Origin: Thermodesulfobacteriota bacterium
Lineage (GTDB): Bacteria > Desulfobacterota > DSM-4660 > Desulfatiglandales > Desulfatiglandaceae
Length of the DNA stretch: 8,830 nt
Assembly: GCA_028278625.1 (NCBI GenBank)
Contig: JANQDY010000235.1
Span: forward strand, 1-8,830
Reading direction: 5' to 3'
The notes under the pieces were generated by a model. The model made no database searches and was not told where the DNA came from. It saw only the letters and a program-made list of their open reading frames with translations. The translations under genes and the position numbers were made by a program. Below are positions 1 to 7,016 of this stretch, piece after piece; the stretch's first letter is position 1, and every line of letters begins with the position of its first letter.

Positions 1-53
1 GCAAAGGAAAGACTGGGAGTAACTGCATAACACCGGGATAAAAAAACAGGAAA

Positions 54-57
54 GGAG
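54..57 (+). promoter_or_regulatory. Ribosome binding site of the TRAP binding-protein gene
   Basis: A strong purine-rich Shine-Dalgarno stretch (AAAGGAGA, 51-58) with core GGAG lies 8 nt before the ATG at 66. It supports that start, which also gives a normal signal peptide. No convincing -35/-10 pair is visible in bases 1-50, so the operon promoter is probably further upstream, outside the window. Confidence 0.8.
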
Positions 58-65
58 ATCGTCTA

Positions 66-1142
66 ATGGCCATCAAAAAAATGCTATTTCTTCTGGGGGT
101 GTTGGGGGTTGTTTTTGGTATGATGATTCCGGGCCAGACCGTTGCCGAGGATGTCATTGAAATCAAGGTGGCCAGTTGGTACCCGCCCCAGCATGTGATG
201 TTCAAGGAAGCCTATGAGCCCTATGCCAAAGTCATTGAAGAGCGGACCAGCGGGAAGGTGAAAATCAAATGGTTCCCCGGCGGAACCCTGGCCAAAGCGG
301 CCCAGACCTATGATGCGGTGAAAACCGGTCTGGCGGACATGGCCATGCCCATGGCCCTCTGGACCGTTGAAAGCCAGTTCCCCGTTTCCACGGTGATCAT
401 TCTTCCCTTTATGACCGATAACGCGGTTCAGGTGGCGGATCTCTATTACCGGGCGTTTCAGACGATTCCGGAAATTCGGAAGGAATACGGCGGGCTTAAG
501 GTCCTGGGATTTCATACCACCGAGCTGTGCAATCTGGACATGAAGGGCATGCAGGTAAAAACATACCAGGACCTGGCCGGGAAAAAAGTCTGGCCCGGAT
601 CGGCTACCGGGGTGAAATGCTTGAAATTATGGGGGGCCGTTCCCCGTTTGACCAAAATTGAGGACCTTTACATGAGCCTACAACGCGGGGCCGTGAACGG
701 CTGCGTCTTCCCGTGGGTGGCGCTCAAAGCCTTTCGCCTTACGGAAGTGACCGACAGCCACACGGTGCTCAATTTTACCGCCGGGCAGAACCCCATCGTC
801 ATGAACCTGGACAAGTGGAAATCGCTGCCGCCCGATGTTCAGAAAGTCTTTGAAGAACTGGCGCCTTCCATCGGCCCTCTGGTGGGTCACGTCTTTGCCA
901 GATACGGAGATCGCATTGAAAGGGCCCTTAAGAAACGGGGCGATTTCGTCTATCACCCCACACCGGAAGAAAAAGCCCAGTGGAAAGAAAAAGTCATACC
1001 CGTTTATCAGGGTTGGGTCAAAAGTGTCAGCGCCAAAGGAGTGGACGGGGAAGCCGTCTTAAAGAAGGTCCAGGCACTGGCGAAAGAGGCCAAAGAAAGT
1101 CCCACCAAGCCCGCTCCCTGGTGGGGAAAAGAATATCAATAA
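66..1142 (+). CDS. dctP: TRAP transporter solute-binding protein (DctP family)
   Basis: Periplasmic substrate-binding protein of a tripartite ATP-independent periplasmic (TRAP) transporter, 358 aa, a normal length for the family. It should capture a small organic acid and hand it to the DctQM permease encoded two genes downstream. The N-terminus has Lys4-Lys5, a hydrophobic stretch (about residues 6-22) and a probable signal peptidase site after TVA (residue 27). DctP-like features follow: the early motif around SWYPPQH (37-43), the segment FPGGTLAKAAQTYDAVKTG (70-88), the central DLAGKKVW (169-176), and LGAVP-type and LYMSLQRGAVNG regions (188-212). Where the family usually has an Arg after 'GLKI', which pairs with the ligand carboxylate, this protein has Trp176. 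That suggests an unusual ligand, but the substrate is unknown. First gene of a co-directional run; the next gene starts 15 nt after its stop. Confidence 0.93.
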   Translation: MAIKKMLFLLGVLGVVFGMMIPGQTVAEDVIEIKVASWYPPQHVMFKEAYEPYAKVIEERTSGKVKIKWFPGGTLAKAAQTYDAVKTGLADMAMPMALWTVESQFPVSTVIILPFMTDNAVQVADLYYRAFQTIPEIRKEYGGLKVLGFHTTELCNLDMKGMQVKTYQDLAGKKVWPGSATGVKCLKLWGAVPRLTKIEDLYMSLQRGAVNGCVFPWVALKAFRLTEVTDSHTVLNFTAGQNPIVMNLDKWKSLPPDVQKVFEELAPSIGPLVGHVFARYGDRIERALKKRGDFVYHPTPEEKAQWKEKVIPVYQGWVKSVSAKGVDGEAVLKKVQALAKEAKESPTKPAPWWGKEYQ

Positions 1143-1157
1143 CGACGAGGCTCTTTC

Positions 1158-2225
1158 ATGAATGACCACATCTATGTTGCTTTGGCCAGACGGTTGGATG
1201 AACTGCCCCAGGGATACCCACCGACCCAAAGCGGGGTTGAACTGAAGATCCTGAAAAAGATCTTCACGCCGGAAGAAGCGCAGATGACCCTCAACATGAT
1301 GCCCATTCCCGAGACCGCCGAAGCGGTGGCGGAGCGTCTTGGCAGGCCCGTTGAGGAGATGCGACAGGTGCTGGATCAAATGGCCGCAAACGGTCAGATC
1401 GGATCATTTAAGATCGCGGGCCGGCAGGTGTACAAAATGATCCCCTTTGTGGTGGGGATCTACGAGTTCCAACGGGATCGCCTGGACCGGGAACTGGCGG
1501 AACTCTTTGAAGAATACATGCCCGTGCTGGTGGGCAGCGTGGGAGGGCATAAACCCCATCTTGCCCGGGTGATCCCGGTCAATGTGTCGGTGAAGGCGGC
1601 GCTTAAAATTCACGCCTACGAAGATGCCCGCCGCATCGTGGAGAAGAGCAAATCCTTCCGGGTCCAGTACTGTATCTGTCGAAGGGAACAGGCCCTGTTG
1701 GGTAACCCCTGCAAACACAGCACCCATAACTGTCTGCAGGTCAGTAAGGAAGAAGGGGCCTGGGATTACTTCAAGCTGGACGGGGATGTGATCACCAAGG
1801 AGCGGGCCCTTGAAATTCTTCGGGAAACCGAAGGGGAAGGCCTGGTCCACAGCTCATATAATGTGGCGGACGGGACGAGCTTTATCTGCAACTGTTGTTC
1901 CTGCTGCTGTGGCATCATGCGGGGCCTAAAGGAACATCAGGCCCCCTACATGCTGGCCCACAGCCGGTTTGTGGCAAAGATCGACGCGGGCGCCTGCGCG
2001 GCCTGCGGCGTGTGCCGTGATGAGCGGTGTCCGGTGGATGCAATTGTCCCGGAGGACGACGGCTATCGTGTTTTGGAAAAACGGTGCATCGGTTGCGGGG
2101 TGTGTACATTGACCTGCCCCTCGGATGCCATTCAACTGGTGCCGAGGCCCGAATCGGAGCGGGCCATGATCGCGGACAATTTGGTCCATTGGGAAAAGGA
2201 ACGGTTTGCGGCGAGGCGGCTTTAG
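1158..2225 (+). CDS. Polyferredoxin-type 4Fe-4S protein with N-terminal winged-helix-like region
   Basis: A 355-aa protein with no signal peptide or membrane segment, so probably cytoplasmic. Residues about 22-95 are helical and resemble a winged-helix fold (inference). Cysteines come in four groups: Cys172, 174, 185 and 192 (YCICRREQALLGNPC and following); a dense cluster at Cys244, 246, 247, 249, 250 and 251; and two C-terminal ferredoxin motifs, CxxCxxCx4CP (280-292) and CxxCxxCx3CP (310-321). The last two are classic 4Fe-4S sites, the first with one extra residue before its fourth Cys. The first two groups could hold further metal centres. The start ATG has GAGG at 1147-1150, 7 nt upstream. 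The gene sits between the TRAP binding protein and permease genes, an unusual place for a redox protein. It could be an electron carrier for the pathway enzymes or a redox/iron-responsive regulator. I recognise the ferredoxin domain but not a named family function. Confidence 0.85.
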   Translation: MNDHIYVALARRLDELPQGYPPTQSGVELKILKKIFTPEEAQMTLNMMPIPETAEAVAERLGRPVEEMRQVLDQMAANGQIGSFKIAGRQVYKMIPFVVGIYEFQRDRLDRELAELFEEYMPVLVGSVGGHKPHLARVIPVNVSVKAALKIHAYEDARRIVEKSKSFRVQYCICRREQALLGNPCKHSTHNCLQVSKEEGAWDYFKLDGDVITKERALEILRETEGEGLVHSSYNVADGTSFICNCCSCCCGIMRGLKEHQAPYMLAHSRFVAKIDAGACAACGVCRDERCPVDAIVPEDDGYRVLEKRCIGCGVCTLTCPSDAIQLVPRPESERAMIADNLVHWEKERFAARRL

Positions 2226-2242
2226 AGACGGGGTGAGAAGGC

Positions 2243-4186
2243 ATGTCTACGGCCATTGATGGCGACAATTTTCTCGAGGTCATGGCATCCGCCATGGCGC
2301 GGATCATTCATCCCATCAGTCGGTATTTGGGGTATTTGAGCGCCGTCCTCTCCCTTTGCATGGCGGCGGTGATCATTGTGGACCTGGTTCTGCGCCTGGT
2401 GTTCAATCGCCCCATGGCCGGCATTTTGGAATATGAAACCTTCTTGCTGGTAGTGGTGACTTTCCTGAGCCTGGCCCAGACCATGATCAAGCGGCGCCAT
2501 GTGGCCATCGATATCGTCACCAGCCGGTTTTCCAAAGAAACAAAATCTTTTCTTGAGGCTGTTTTCGCCATTCTGGGGACATTTCTCTTTTCCCTGATCA
2601 GTTGGCAGTTGACGGTTCGGGCTTTGGACGCCTTTTACAGCGATTCCGCGGCAGGCGTTACGCTGATTCCACTGTACCCCTTTTACGGTATTGCCGCCTT
2701 TGGCTGCGGATTGATCACCCTGGTGCTTCTGGAAGATTTGATGAGGGGCCTGGGCCGCATTTTCAAGCATCAGAACCGGCCGTGGCTCTGGCTGGGGATC
2801 ATCCTGATCGTCTCCATTTCGGTTCTCGCTTTTCCGGCACTCATGAAGATGGGCGGCGTCAAGCTGGGCAGCATGACCGCCGGCCTTCTCTTTTTGGGGC
2901 TCATGCTGGTCATGATGCTGCTGGGATTTCCCATTGCATTTTCCATGGGCCTTCTGGGCATTCTGGGACTGTGGTATCTGACCGGGTTCAAGATTTCCAT
3001 GGGGGCCCTGGGGATCGCCGTTTATGACTCCGTGAGTGAATATTATCTCTGTGTGGTGCCGTTTTTTATCCTCATGGGGCTGTTGTGCTTAAAGGCGGGC
3101 ATCAGCCGATCCCTCTACCGGGCATCCCACGCTTGGTTCGGTCAAATGCCGGGGGGTCTTGCCGTGGGCACCGTTCTGGGTTGCGGCGGCTTTGCCGCCA
3201 TCTGCGGGGACAGCATGGCCACCGCCGCCACCATGAGTTCCGTGTCGCTGCCGGAAATGAAGAAATATCAATACGACGACTCACTGGCCACCGGGTCCGT
3301 GGCGGCCGGCGGGACTTTGGGCATATTGATCCCCCCCAGCATCGGATTCATCGCCTATGGGATCATCACCGAGCAGTCCGTGGGGCAGCTCTTCATGGCC
3401 GGGATGATCCCGGGGATTCTTCTCATGATCCTCTTTGCCGTGACCATCTATATCCGCTGCCGGAAAAATCCCAGGCTGGGCCCGGCGGCGGCCGCATCCA
3501 CCATGGCCCAGAAGATCGCCTCTTTAAAGGATGTGTGGCAGGTGTTTCTGCTCTTTTGCGTGGTCATCGGCGGGATCTATTCCGGTCTGGTGACCCCCAC
3601 CGAGGCGGGCGGGGTGGGTGCCGTGGGTGCGCTTCTTATCGCGTTTCTGTCAAAGGAATTCTCTTTTAAGGGTCTTCTGGAGGCTTTGATCGGCGGCATC
3701 GAAATGTCCACCATGATCCTGACCATCCTGATCGGCGTGACCATCCTCGGGAATTTCGTCACCCTCACCCAGATCCCCATGGAACTGGCGGGTTTCCTGG
3801 AGCGCCTGGATGTTTCCCGTTATGTGCTCTTTGTCCTGATCCTGGTGCTCTATCTTTTTCTGGGGATGGTCATGAATATTATCCCCATGATCATGCTGAC
3901 CCTCCCCATCCTTTTTCCCACCATCATGGCGCTCGGTTTCGACCCCATCTGGTTCGGGGTGATCATGGTGATCATGATGGAGATGGGCCAGATCACGCCG
4001 CCCGTGGGGATCAACGTATTCGTCATCCACGGGGTCTCAGAAGGTGTCTCCATGGCAACCATATTTAAAGGCGTACTCCCCTTTTTGCTGGTCCAGATCC
4101 TGGTGATCGTCATTTTGACCTTTTTTCCGGATATCGCCCTCTACCTGCCCAATGCCATGGACGTCCTGGCCCCCATCGGAAATTAG
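2243..4186 (+). CDS. dctQM: Fused TRAP transporter permease, DctQ + DctM
   Basis: Inner-membrane permease of the TRAP transporter, 647 aa, with the small (DctQ) and large (DctM) subunits in one chain. The DctQ part covers about residues 25-175: four hydrophobic segments near 30-53, 63-82, 105-125 and 145-165, with the family-typical RRHVAIDI (84-91). A linking membrane helix lies at about 182-200. The DctM part (about 208-640) has many hydrophobic helices and recognisable motifs: GFPIAFSMG (228-236), PFFILMGLL (273-281), the GDSMATAAT loop (322-330), GGTLGILIPPS (356-366), TPTEAGGVGA (451-460) and ITPPVGINVFV (584-594). TRAP systems normally use a sodium gradient for uptake. A fused QM arrangement is known in the family. 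The start at 2243 follows a GGGGTGA stretch (2230-2236) and lies 17 nt after the preceding stop. ATGs at 2282 and 2294 are possible alternatives. Confidence 0.93.
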   Translation: MSTAIDGDNFLEVMASAMARIIHPISRYLGYLSAVLSLCMAAVIIVDLVLRLVFNRPMAGILEYETFLLVVVTFLSLAQTMIKRRHVAIDIVTSRFSKETKSFLEAVFAILGTFLFSLISWQLTVRALDAFYSDSAAGVTLIPLYPFYGIAAFGCGLITLVLLEDLMRGLGRIFKHQNRPWLWLGIILIVSISVLAFPALMKMGGVKLGSMTAGLLFLGLMLVMMLLGFPIAFSMGLLGILGLWYLTGFKISMGALGIAVYDSVSEYYLCVVPFFILMGLLCLKAGISRSLYRASHAWFGQMPGGLAVGTVLGCGGFAAICGDSMATAATMSSVSLPEMKKYQYDDSLATGSVAAGGTLGILIPPSIGFIAYGIITEQSVGQLFMAGMIPGILLMILFAVTIYIRCRKNPRLGPAAAASTMAQKIASLKDVWQVFLLFCVVIGGIYSGLVTPTEAGGVGAVGALLIAFLSKEFSFKGLLEALIGGIEMSTMILTILIGVTILGNFVTLTQIPMELAGFLERLDVSRYVLFVLILVLYLFLGMVMNIIPMIMLTLPILFPTIMALGFDPIWFGVIMVIMMEMGQITPPVGINVFVIHGVSEGVSMATIFKGVLPFLLVQILVIVILTFFPDIALYLPNAMDVLAPIGN

Positions 4187-4204
4187 ACGCAATATGATCT
4201 TACC

Positions 4205-4209
4205 GGAGG
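4205..4209 (+). promoter_or_regulatory. Ribosome binding site fixing the start of the aconitase-X small subunit
   Basis: GGAGG lies 5 nt before the ATG at 4215. An in-frame ATG at 4152 would overlap the end of the permease gene and add 21 residues unlike the family, and another ATG at 4194 has no comparable site. This signal decides for 4215. Confidence 0.8.
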
Positions 4210-4214
4210 AAAAC

Positions 4215-4658
4215 ATGGAAAAAAAGCCAACAAGAGTACTGCACGGCATTACCCGATCCAAAGGGATCGCTTCGGGAGAAGCCCTGGTCAGCGCGCAACC
4301 CTTGAGTTGGGCGCCCTTTGCCATTCCCAATGAGACCGGCATCATCAGCATCTTCGGACACGAACTGACCGGCCAAAACGTGAAGGACAAGATCGTGGTG
4401 TATCCAACGGTTTACGGCTCCACCACGGGATCTATCGGGCTCTTCTTCAAAGTCAAGGAATCACGGGTGGGTCCCTGTGCCATCATCTGCCGAGAGGTCC
4501 ATCCCATTGACCTGGGAGGCGCCATTGCCGCGGAGATCCCCGCCGTGGACTCCCTGGACGGGGATCCCGTAAAGGAGATCCGAACCGGTGATTGGGTGGA
4601 GATCGCGGCCAGGGAAGTGGGCCAGGGGGCGACCGTCACCATTACCCGCAATGAATGA
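4215..4658 (+). CDS. Aconitase X small (swivel-domain) subunit, DUF126 family
   Basis: 147-aa small subunit of the two-chain form of aconitase X (AcnX), a hydro-lyase branch of the aconitase superfamily. It supplies the swivelling domain that closes over the active site of the large subunit encoded next. Family features: GITRSKGIASGEALVS (11-26), the TGII..FGHELTGQNVKDK segment (41-59), the P-loop-like VVYPTVYGSTTGS (61-73) and a C-terminal beta region (about 105-145). In AcnX relatives the GS..GS turn carries an active-site Ser, here most likely Ser69. Many bacterial relatives have a PSGRGSS-like sequence there, while this one reads PTVYGSTTGS. Known AcnX reactions are dehydration of cis-3-hydroxy-L-proline (bacteria) and of phosphomevalonate (archaea). 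Which substrate applies here cannot be told. It lies 28 nt after the permease gene and 48 nt before its partner. Confidence 0.88.
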   Translation: MEKKPTRVLHGITRSKGIASGEALVSAQPLSWAPFAIPNETGIISIFGHELTGQNVKDKIVVYPTVYGSTTGSIGLFFKVKESRVGPCAIICREVHPIDLGGAIAAEIPAVDSLDGDPVKEIRTGDWVEIAAREVGQGATVTITRNE

Positions 4659-4693
4659 TCCGGGTGAAAAGACCCTAGAAAGAGTACCCGACC

Positions 4694-4700
4694 AGGAGGT
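4694..4700 (+). promoter_or_regulatory. Ribosome binding site of the aconitase-X large subunit
   Basis: AGGAGGT is a near-perfect anti-16S match, 6 nt before the ATG at 4707. A TTG immediately before that ATG (4704) would be only 3 nt away, so ATG 4707 is the better start. Confidence 0.85.
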
Positions 4701-4706
4701 CAATTG

Positions 4707-6032
4707 ATGAAGCTGAAACCCAATGAACAGGATATGCTGGATGGCCGACAGGGAGAGGCAAAACAGATTGCCATGGAAAAGCTGGTGGAATTCGGCATTG
4801 CGGTAAACGCCGAAGAAATGGCGACATTGTCCAATGTCCATTTCGGGTCCTGCCTCCTTATGCCCCGGTCCACGCCCGACTACGCCAAGTATGAACTGGG
4901 GCACAGTCCGCTTTTTGAGCAGTTTATCCGGATGGGGGCAAAGGTTGCCGATGATCACGGTTGTATCTGTTCAACGGATCCCCTGCTGCTGCAGTTGGAC
5001 AAATATGAGGCGGAAGGCTATCCCTGGAATCATCGCCGGTACAAAATGCCCGAAGCCATTTATAACGCCGTCTCAAAGGGGTATGAGGCGTGTAAGAAGA
5101 TGGGTTGGGTCATGAGCCAGTCCTGCACCCCCCACTTTAATACGGTCATCCCCAAGAAAGGGGAATACGTGGTGTCGGTGGAGTCCAGCTATGCCGCCTA
5201 CATTAATAGCGTCATGGGGGCCCGGGCCAACCGGGAAAATACCGTGACCCTGATCTACGCGGCCATTACGGGCGTACACCCGAAATACGGCACCATGTTG
5301 GATGAAAACCGGCGGGCGGAGATGGTTTTCGAGCTGTCCGACCCGGTGAGGGACGGCTTGGTCGATCCCGCGGACTGGGCGGCCCTGGGGGCCGCCATGG
5401 CCATGAAGAGCGACAACCGGATACCGGCGGTCCTCAATCTGCCGCAACCCCTTTCAAACGAGGCGGCCAAGCTGCTCACCGCTTGTGCCTCTCCCGGAAT
5501 GAACGATCCCATCCTGCACCTGGTGGGCTTGGGCCCTGAGTCACGCACCCTGGAAGCCGCTTTCGGCGGCAACGTTCCGAAAGATGTGGAGGGCGTGCGT
5601 CTCACCCTCCAAGATGTAAAGGAAATGTATCAAACCCTCTGCTCAGCCGATGGCGACAAGGTGGACATTGTTCACGTGGGTTGCCCCCACCTCACATACC
5701 ATGAGGTCCGGGAGGTGGCCCGGCGCCTCGAAGGGAAGAAGGTGAATGACAATGTTTACCTCTGGGTCCAGACGGACACCCCCACCTATTACATGGCCCA
5801 CCACTTTGGCGAGGCCCGGATCATTGAAAAGGCCGGCGGGAAAATTTATCACTCCACCTGTTTCGGCCTCCTGCCCATTCGGGATTGGGGAAAAGATCTC
5901 AACATCGCCACCAACAGCTTTAAAGGGATCAAGCTTTTCGGGGGCCAGGGGCAGGGGTGGATCTTCGGGGCGCTAAAGGACCTGATCAATGCGGCCGTAA
6001 CGGGGCGGTTTGTTTCAACACGCTGGGAGTAG
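4707..6032 (+). CDS. acnX: Aconitase X large (catalytic) subunit
   Basis: 441-aa catalytic subunit of the aconitase X type hydro-lyase, about the usual length for the separate large chain. It should form a heterodimer with the small subunit encoded just upstream and remove water from a hydroxylated acid, using an iron or iron-sulfur centre. Family-typical motifs: CTPHFNTVIPKKGEYV (140-155), ESSYAAYINSVMGARANRE (159-177), VGCPHLTYHEV (324-334), STCFGLLP (383-390) and ATNSFKGIKL (401-410). Cys140, Cys326 and Cys385 sit where the family has its conserved metal-binding cysteines. A further CIC pair at 86-88 is visible. The common alternative annotation 'DUF521 protein' is the same family. AcnX in bacteria is known as cis-3-hydroxy-L-proline dehydratase, but no pyrroline-2-carboxylate reductase or hydroxyproline epimerase gene is in the window, so that activity is only one possibility. 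Confidence 0.9.
   Translation: MKLKPNEQDMLDGRQGEAKQIAMEKLVEFGIAVNAEEMATLSNVHFGSCLLMPRSTPDYAKYELGHSPLFEQFIRMGAKVADDHGCICSTDPLLLQLDKYEAEGYPWNHRRYKMPEAIYNAVSKGYEACKKMGWVMSQSCTPHFNTVIPKKGEYVVSVESSYAAYINSVMGARANRENTVTLIYAAITGVHPKYGTMLDENRRAEMVFELSDPVRDGLVDPADWAALGAAMAMKSDNRIPAVLNLPQPLSNEAAKLLTACASPGMNDPILHLVGLGPESRTLEAAFGGNVPKDVEGVRLTLQDVKEMYQTLCSADGDKVDIVHVGCPHLTYHEVREVARRLEGKKVNDNVYLWVQTDTPTYYMAHHFGEARIIEKAGGKIYHSTCFGLLPIRDWGKDLNIATNSFKGIKLFGGQGQGWIFGALKDLINAAVTGRFVSTRWE
6025..6029 (+). promoter_or_regulatory. Ribosome binding site of the dehydrogenase-like gene, inside the preceding gene
   Basis: GGGAG lies at the 3' end of the aconitase-X large-subunit gene, touching its stop codon, and is 7 nt before the ATG at 6037. 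It supports tight translational coupling and argues against the TTG at 6010, which would add nine residues overlapping the upstream gene. Confidence 0.65.
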
Positions 6033-6036
6033 AATT

Positions 6037-6948
6037 ATGGAAAACTCACGATCATCCCATATCAAGAATGTTACCATCATCGGCGCCGGCGTTTTGGGCG
6101 CTCAGATTGCGGTTCAAACCGCCTGTTTTGATTTCAATGTACAGGTCTATGACAGTGCCCGAGGGGCCTTTGAACGTTCCGCCGGGCGGTTTGACGCCAT
6201 CATCGCCGCACGGGGAACCGGCCCGGTGGTTCCTCTTGAGAAGTGGAACCGGGCTATCGGGAAGGTGCGGACCAAAAGCGTATTGGCCGATGCCTTAAAG
6301 GATGCGGACCTGGTCATCGAAGCGGTACCCGAGGATCTGGATCTCAAAAGAAAGGTCTTTAAAAAGCTGGATCTCCTTTCTCCCCCAAAAGCGATTCTTG
6401 CCAGCAACAGCTCCACCATTCCCATCTCCAAGATTGAAGATGCCACGGCCCGGGCTGAAAAGTGCATCAACCTCCATTTCTACACGCCGGTGACGGGCAT
6501 TAACCTGGTGGACATCATGGGGGGCAGCCGTACCGATCCGGCCGTCATGGCGGCCGCAAAGGAGTGGATCAAGGCCATCTCCTGCATACCGCTTACCGTC
6601 AACAAGGAGAGCTTCGGGTTTTGCTTTAACCGGGTATGGCGCGCCGTCAAAAGGGAGATTCTCTCCATGTGGGCCGAAGAGGTTGTGGACTTTCGGGATA
6701 TCGATAGGGCATGGATGGTGGCATACAAACAAGCGGTGGGCCCTTTTGGTCAGATGGATGTGAACGGCCTGGACGTGACCTACCATGTGGAAATGAGCTA
6801 CTACCGGGAATCCGGCGATGAGCGGGACCGCCCGCCCGACGCCTTAAAAGCCATGGTGGACCGGGGGGAGTTGGGCGTTAAGACCGGCAAGGGCTTTTAT
6901 GCCTACCCGGATCCCGAATTCGCGGATCCCGATTTCCTCAAAGCATGA
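6037..6948 (+). CDS. 3-hydroxyacyl-CoA dehydrogenase family oxidoreductase, divergent
   Basis: 303-aa NAD(P)-dependent dehydrogenase with the two-domain 3-hydroxyacyl-CoA dehydrogenase (3HCDH) layout: an N-terminal Rossmann domain with GAGVLG (16-21) and VYD (37-39, the usual acidic ribose-binding end of strand 2), then EAVPEDLDLK (95-104) and LASNSSTIPIS (121-131). The all-helical C-terminal domain begins near 190 with GFCFNR (194-199) and ends with LGVKTGKGFYAYP (279-291). Catalytic His147 is present (LHFYTP), but the Glu that partners it in the family is Asp159 (INLVDIMGG), and the usual HFFNP reads HFYTP. The family also includes dehydrogenases acting on free hydroxy acids (for example L-gulonate and carnitine dehydrogenases), so the substrate need not be a CoA ester. 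It starts 4 nt after the aconitase-X large subunit, which points to a shared pathway. No thiolase or enoyl-CoA hydratase is adjacent. Confidence 0.85.
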   Translation: MENSRSSHIKNVTIIGAGVLGAQIAVQTACFDFNVQVYDSARGAFERSAGRFDAIIAARGTGPVVPLEKWNRAIGKVRTKSVLADALKDADLVIEAVPEDLDLKRKVFKKLDLLSPPKAILASNSSTIPISKIEDATARAEKCINLHFYTPVTGINLVDIMGGSRTDPAVMAAAKEWIKAISCIPLTVNKESFGFCFNRVWRAVKREILSMWAEEVVDFRDIDRAWMVAYKQAVGPFGQMDVNGLDVTYHVEMSYYRESGDERDRPPDALKAMVDRGELGVKTGKGFYAYPDPEFADPDFLKA

Positions 6949-7016
6949 TTTGCGGTTTTCCGCCGTCCGTCAAATGAAACGGTGTTTGGTTGCGGGCGTA
7001 GCCCCCCGCTAAAACG
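6949..7016. other. Convergent intergenic region without a clear terminator
   Basis: This 68-base gap separates the end of the + strand operon from the 3' end of the - strand peptidase gene. It holds a 4-bp hairpin GCGG-TTTT-CCGC (6952-6963) and a 5-bp stem GCGGG/CCCGC (6992-6996 with 7005-7009). Neither is followed by a T-tract on either strand, so intrinsic termination is not demonstrated. Both hairpins could still act weakly, or termination may be Rho-dependent. Confidence 0.4.

Noticed and set aside
84..515. Antisense open frames opposite the operon genes (for example 84-515, 1404-1850, 4461-4958, 6295-6786)
   Set aside because: All lie within well-recognised genes on the + strand and show no motif; long antisense frames are expected at this base composition.
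2602..3669. Two + strand frames (2602-3027 and 3085-3669) inside the permease gene, as possible overlapping genes
   Set aside because: They are Arg/Gly/His-rich out-of-frame translations of a clearly coding TRAP permease, with no family motif and no ribosome binding site of their own.
3650..4030. Long - strand frame coding a His/Asp-rich protein that looks like a metal-binding protein
   Set aside because: It lies opposite the DctM membrane helices. Codons for Met and Ile/Val (ATG, ATC) read as His and Asp (CAT, GAT) on the other strand, so the composition is a shadow of the hydrophobic permease.
4152..4214. Upstream in-frame ATGs (4152, 4194) for the aconitase-X small subunit
   Set aside because: The extension overlaps the end of the permease gene, does not look like the family N-terminus, and lacks the GGAGG site that precedes ATG 4215.
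4659..4706. Possible regulatory hairpin (GGGT/ACCC) between the two aconitase-X subunit genes
   Set aside because: A 4-bp stem in a 48-nt gap is expected by chance, and the gap otherwise just holds the ribosome binding site.
6992..7009. Hairpin GCGGG/CCCGC between the convergent genes as an intrinsic terminator
   Set aside because: The stem is only 5 bp and no T-tract follows on either strand; noted only within the intergenic entry.
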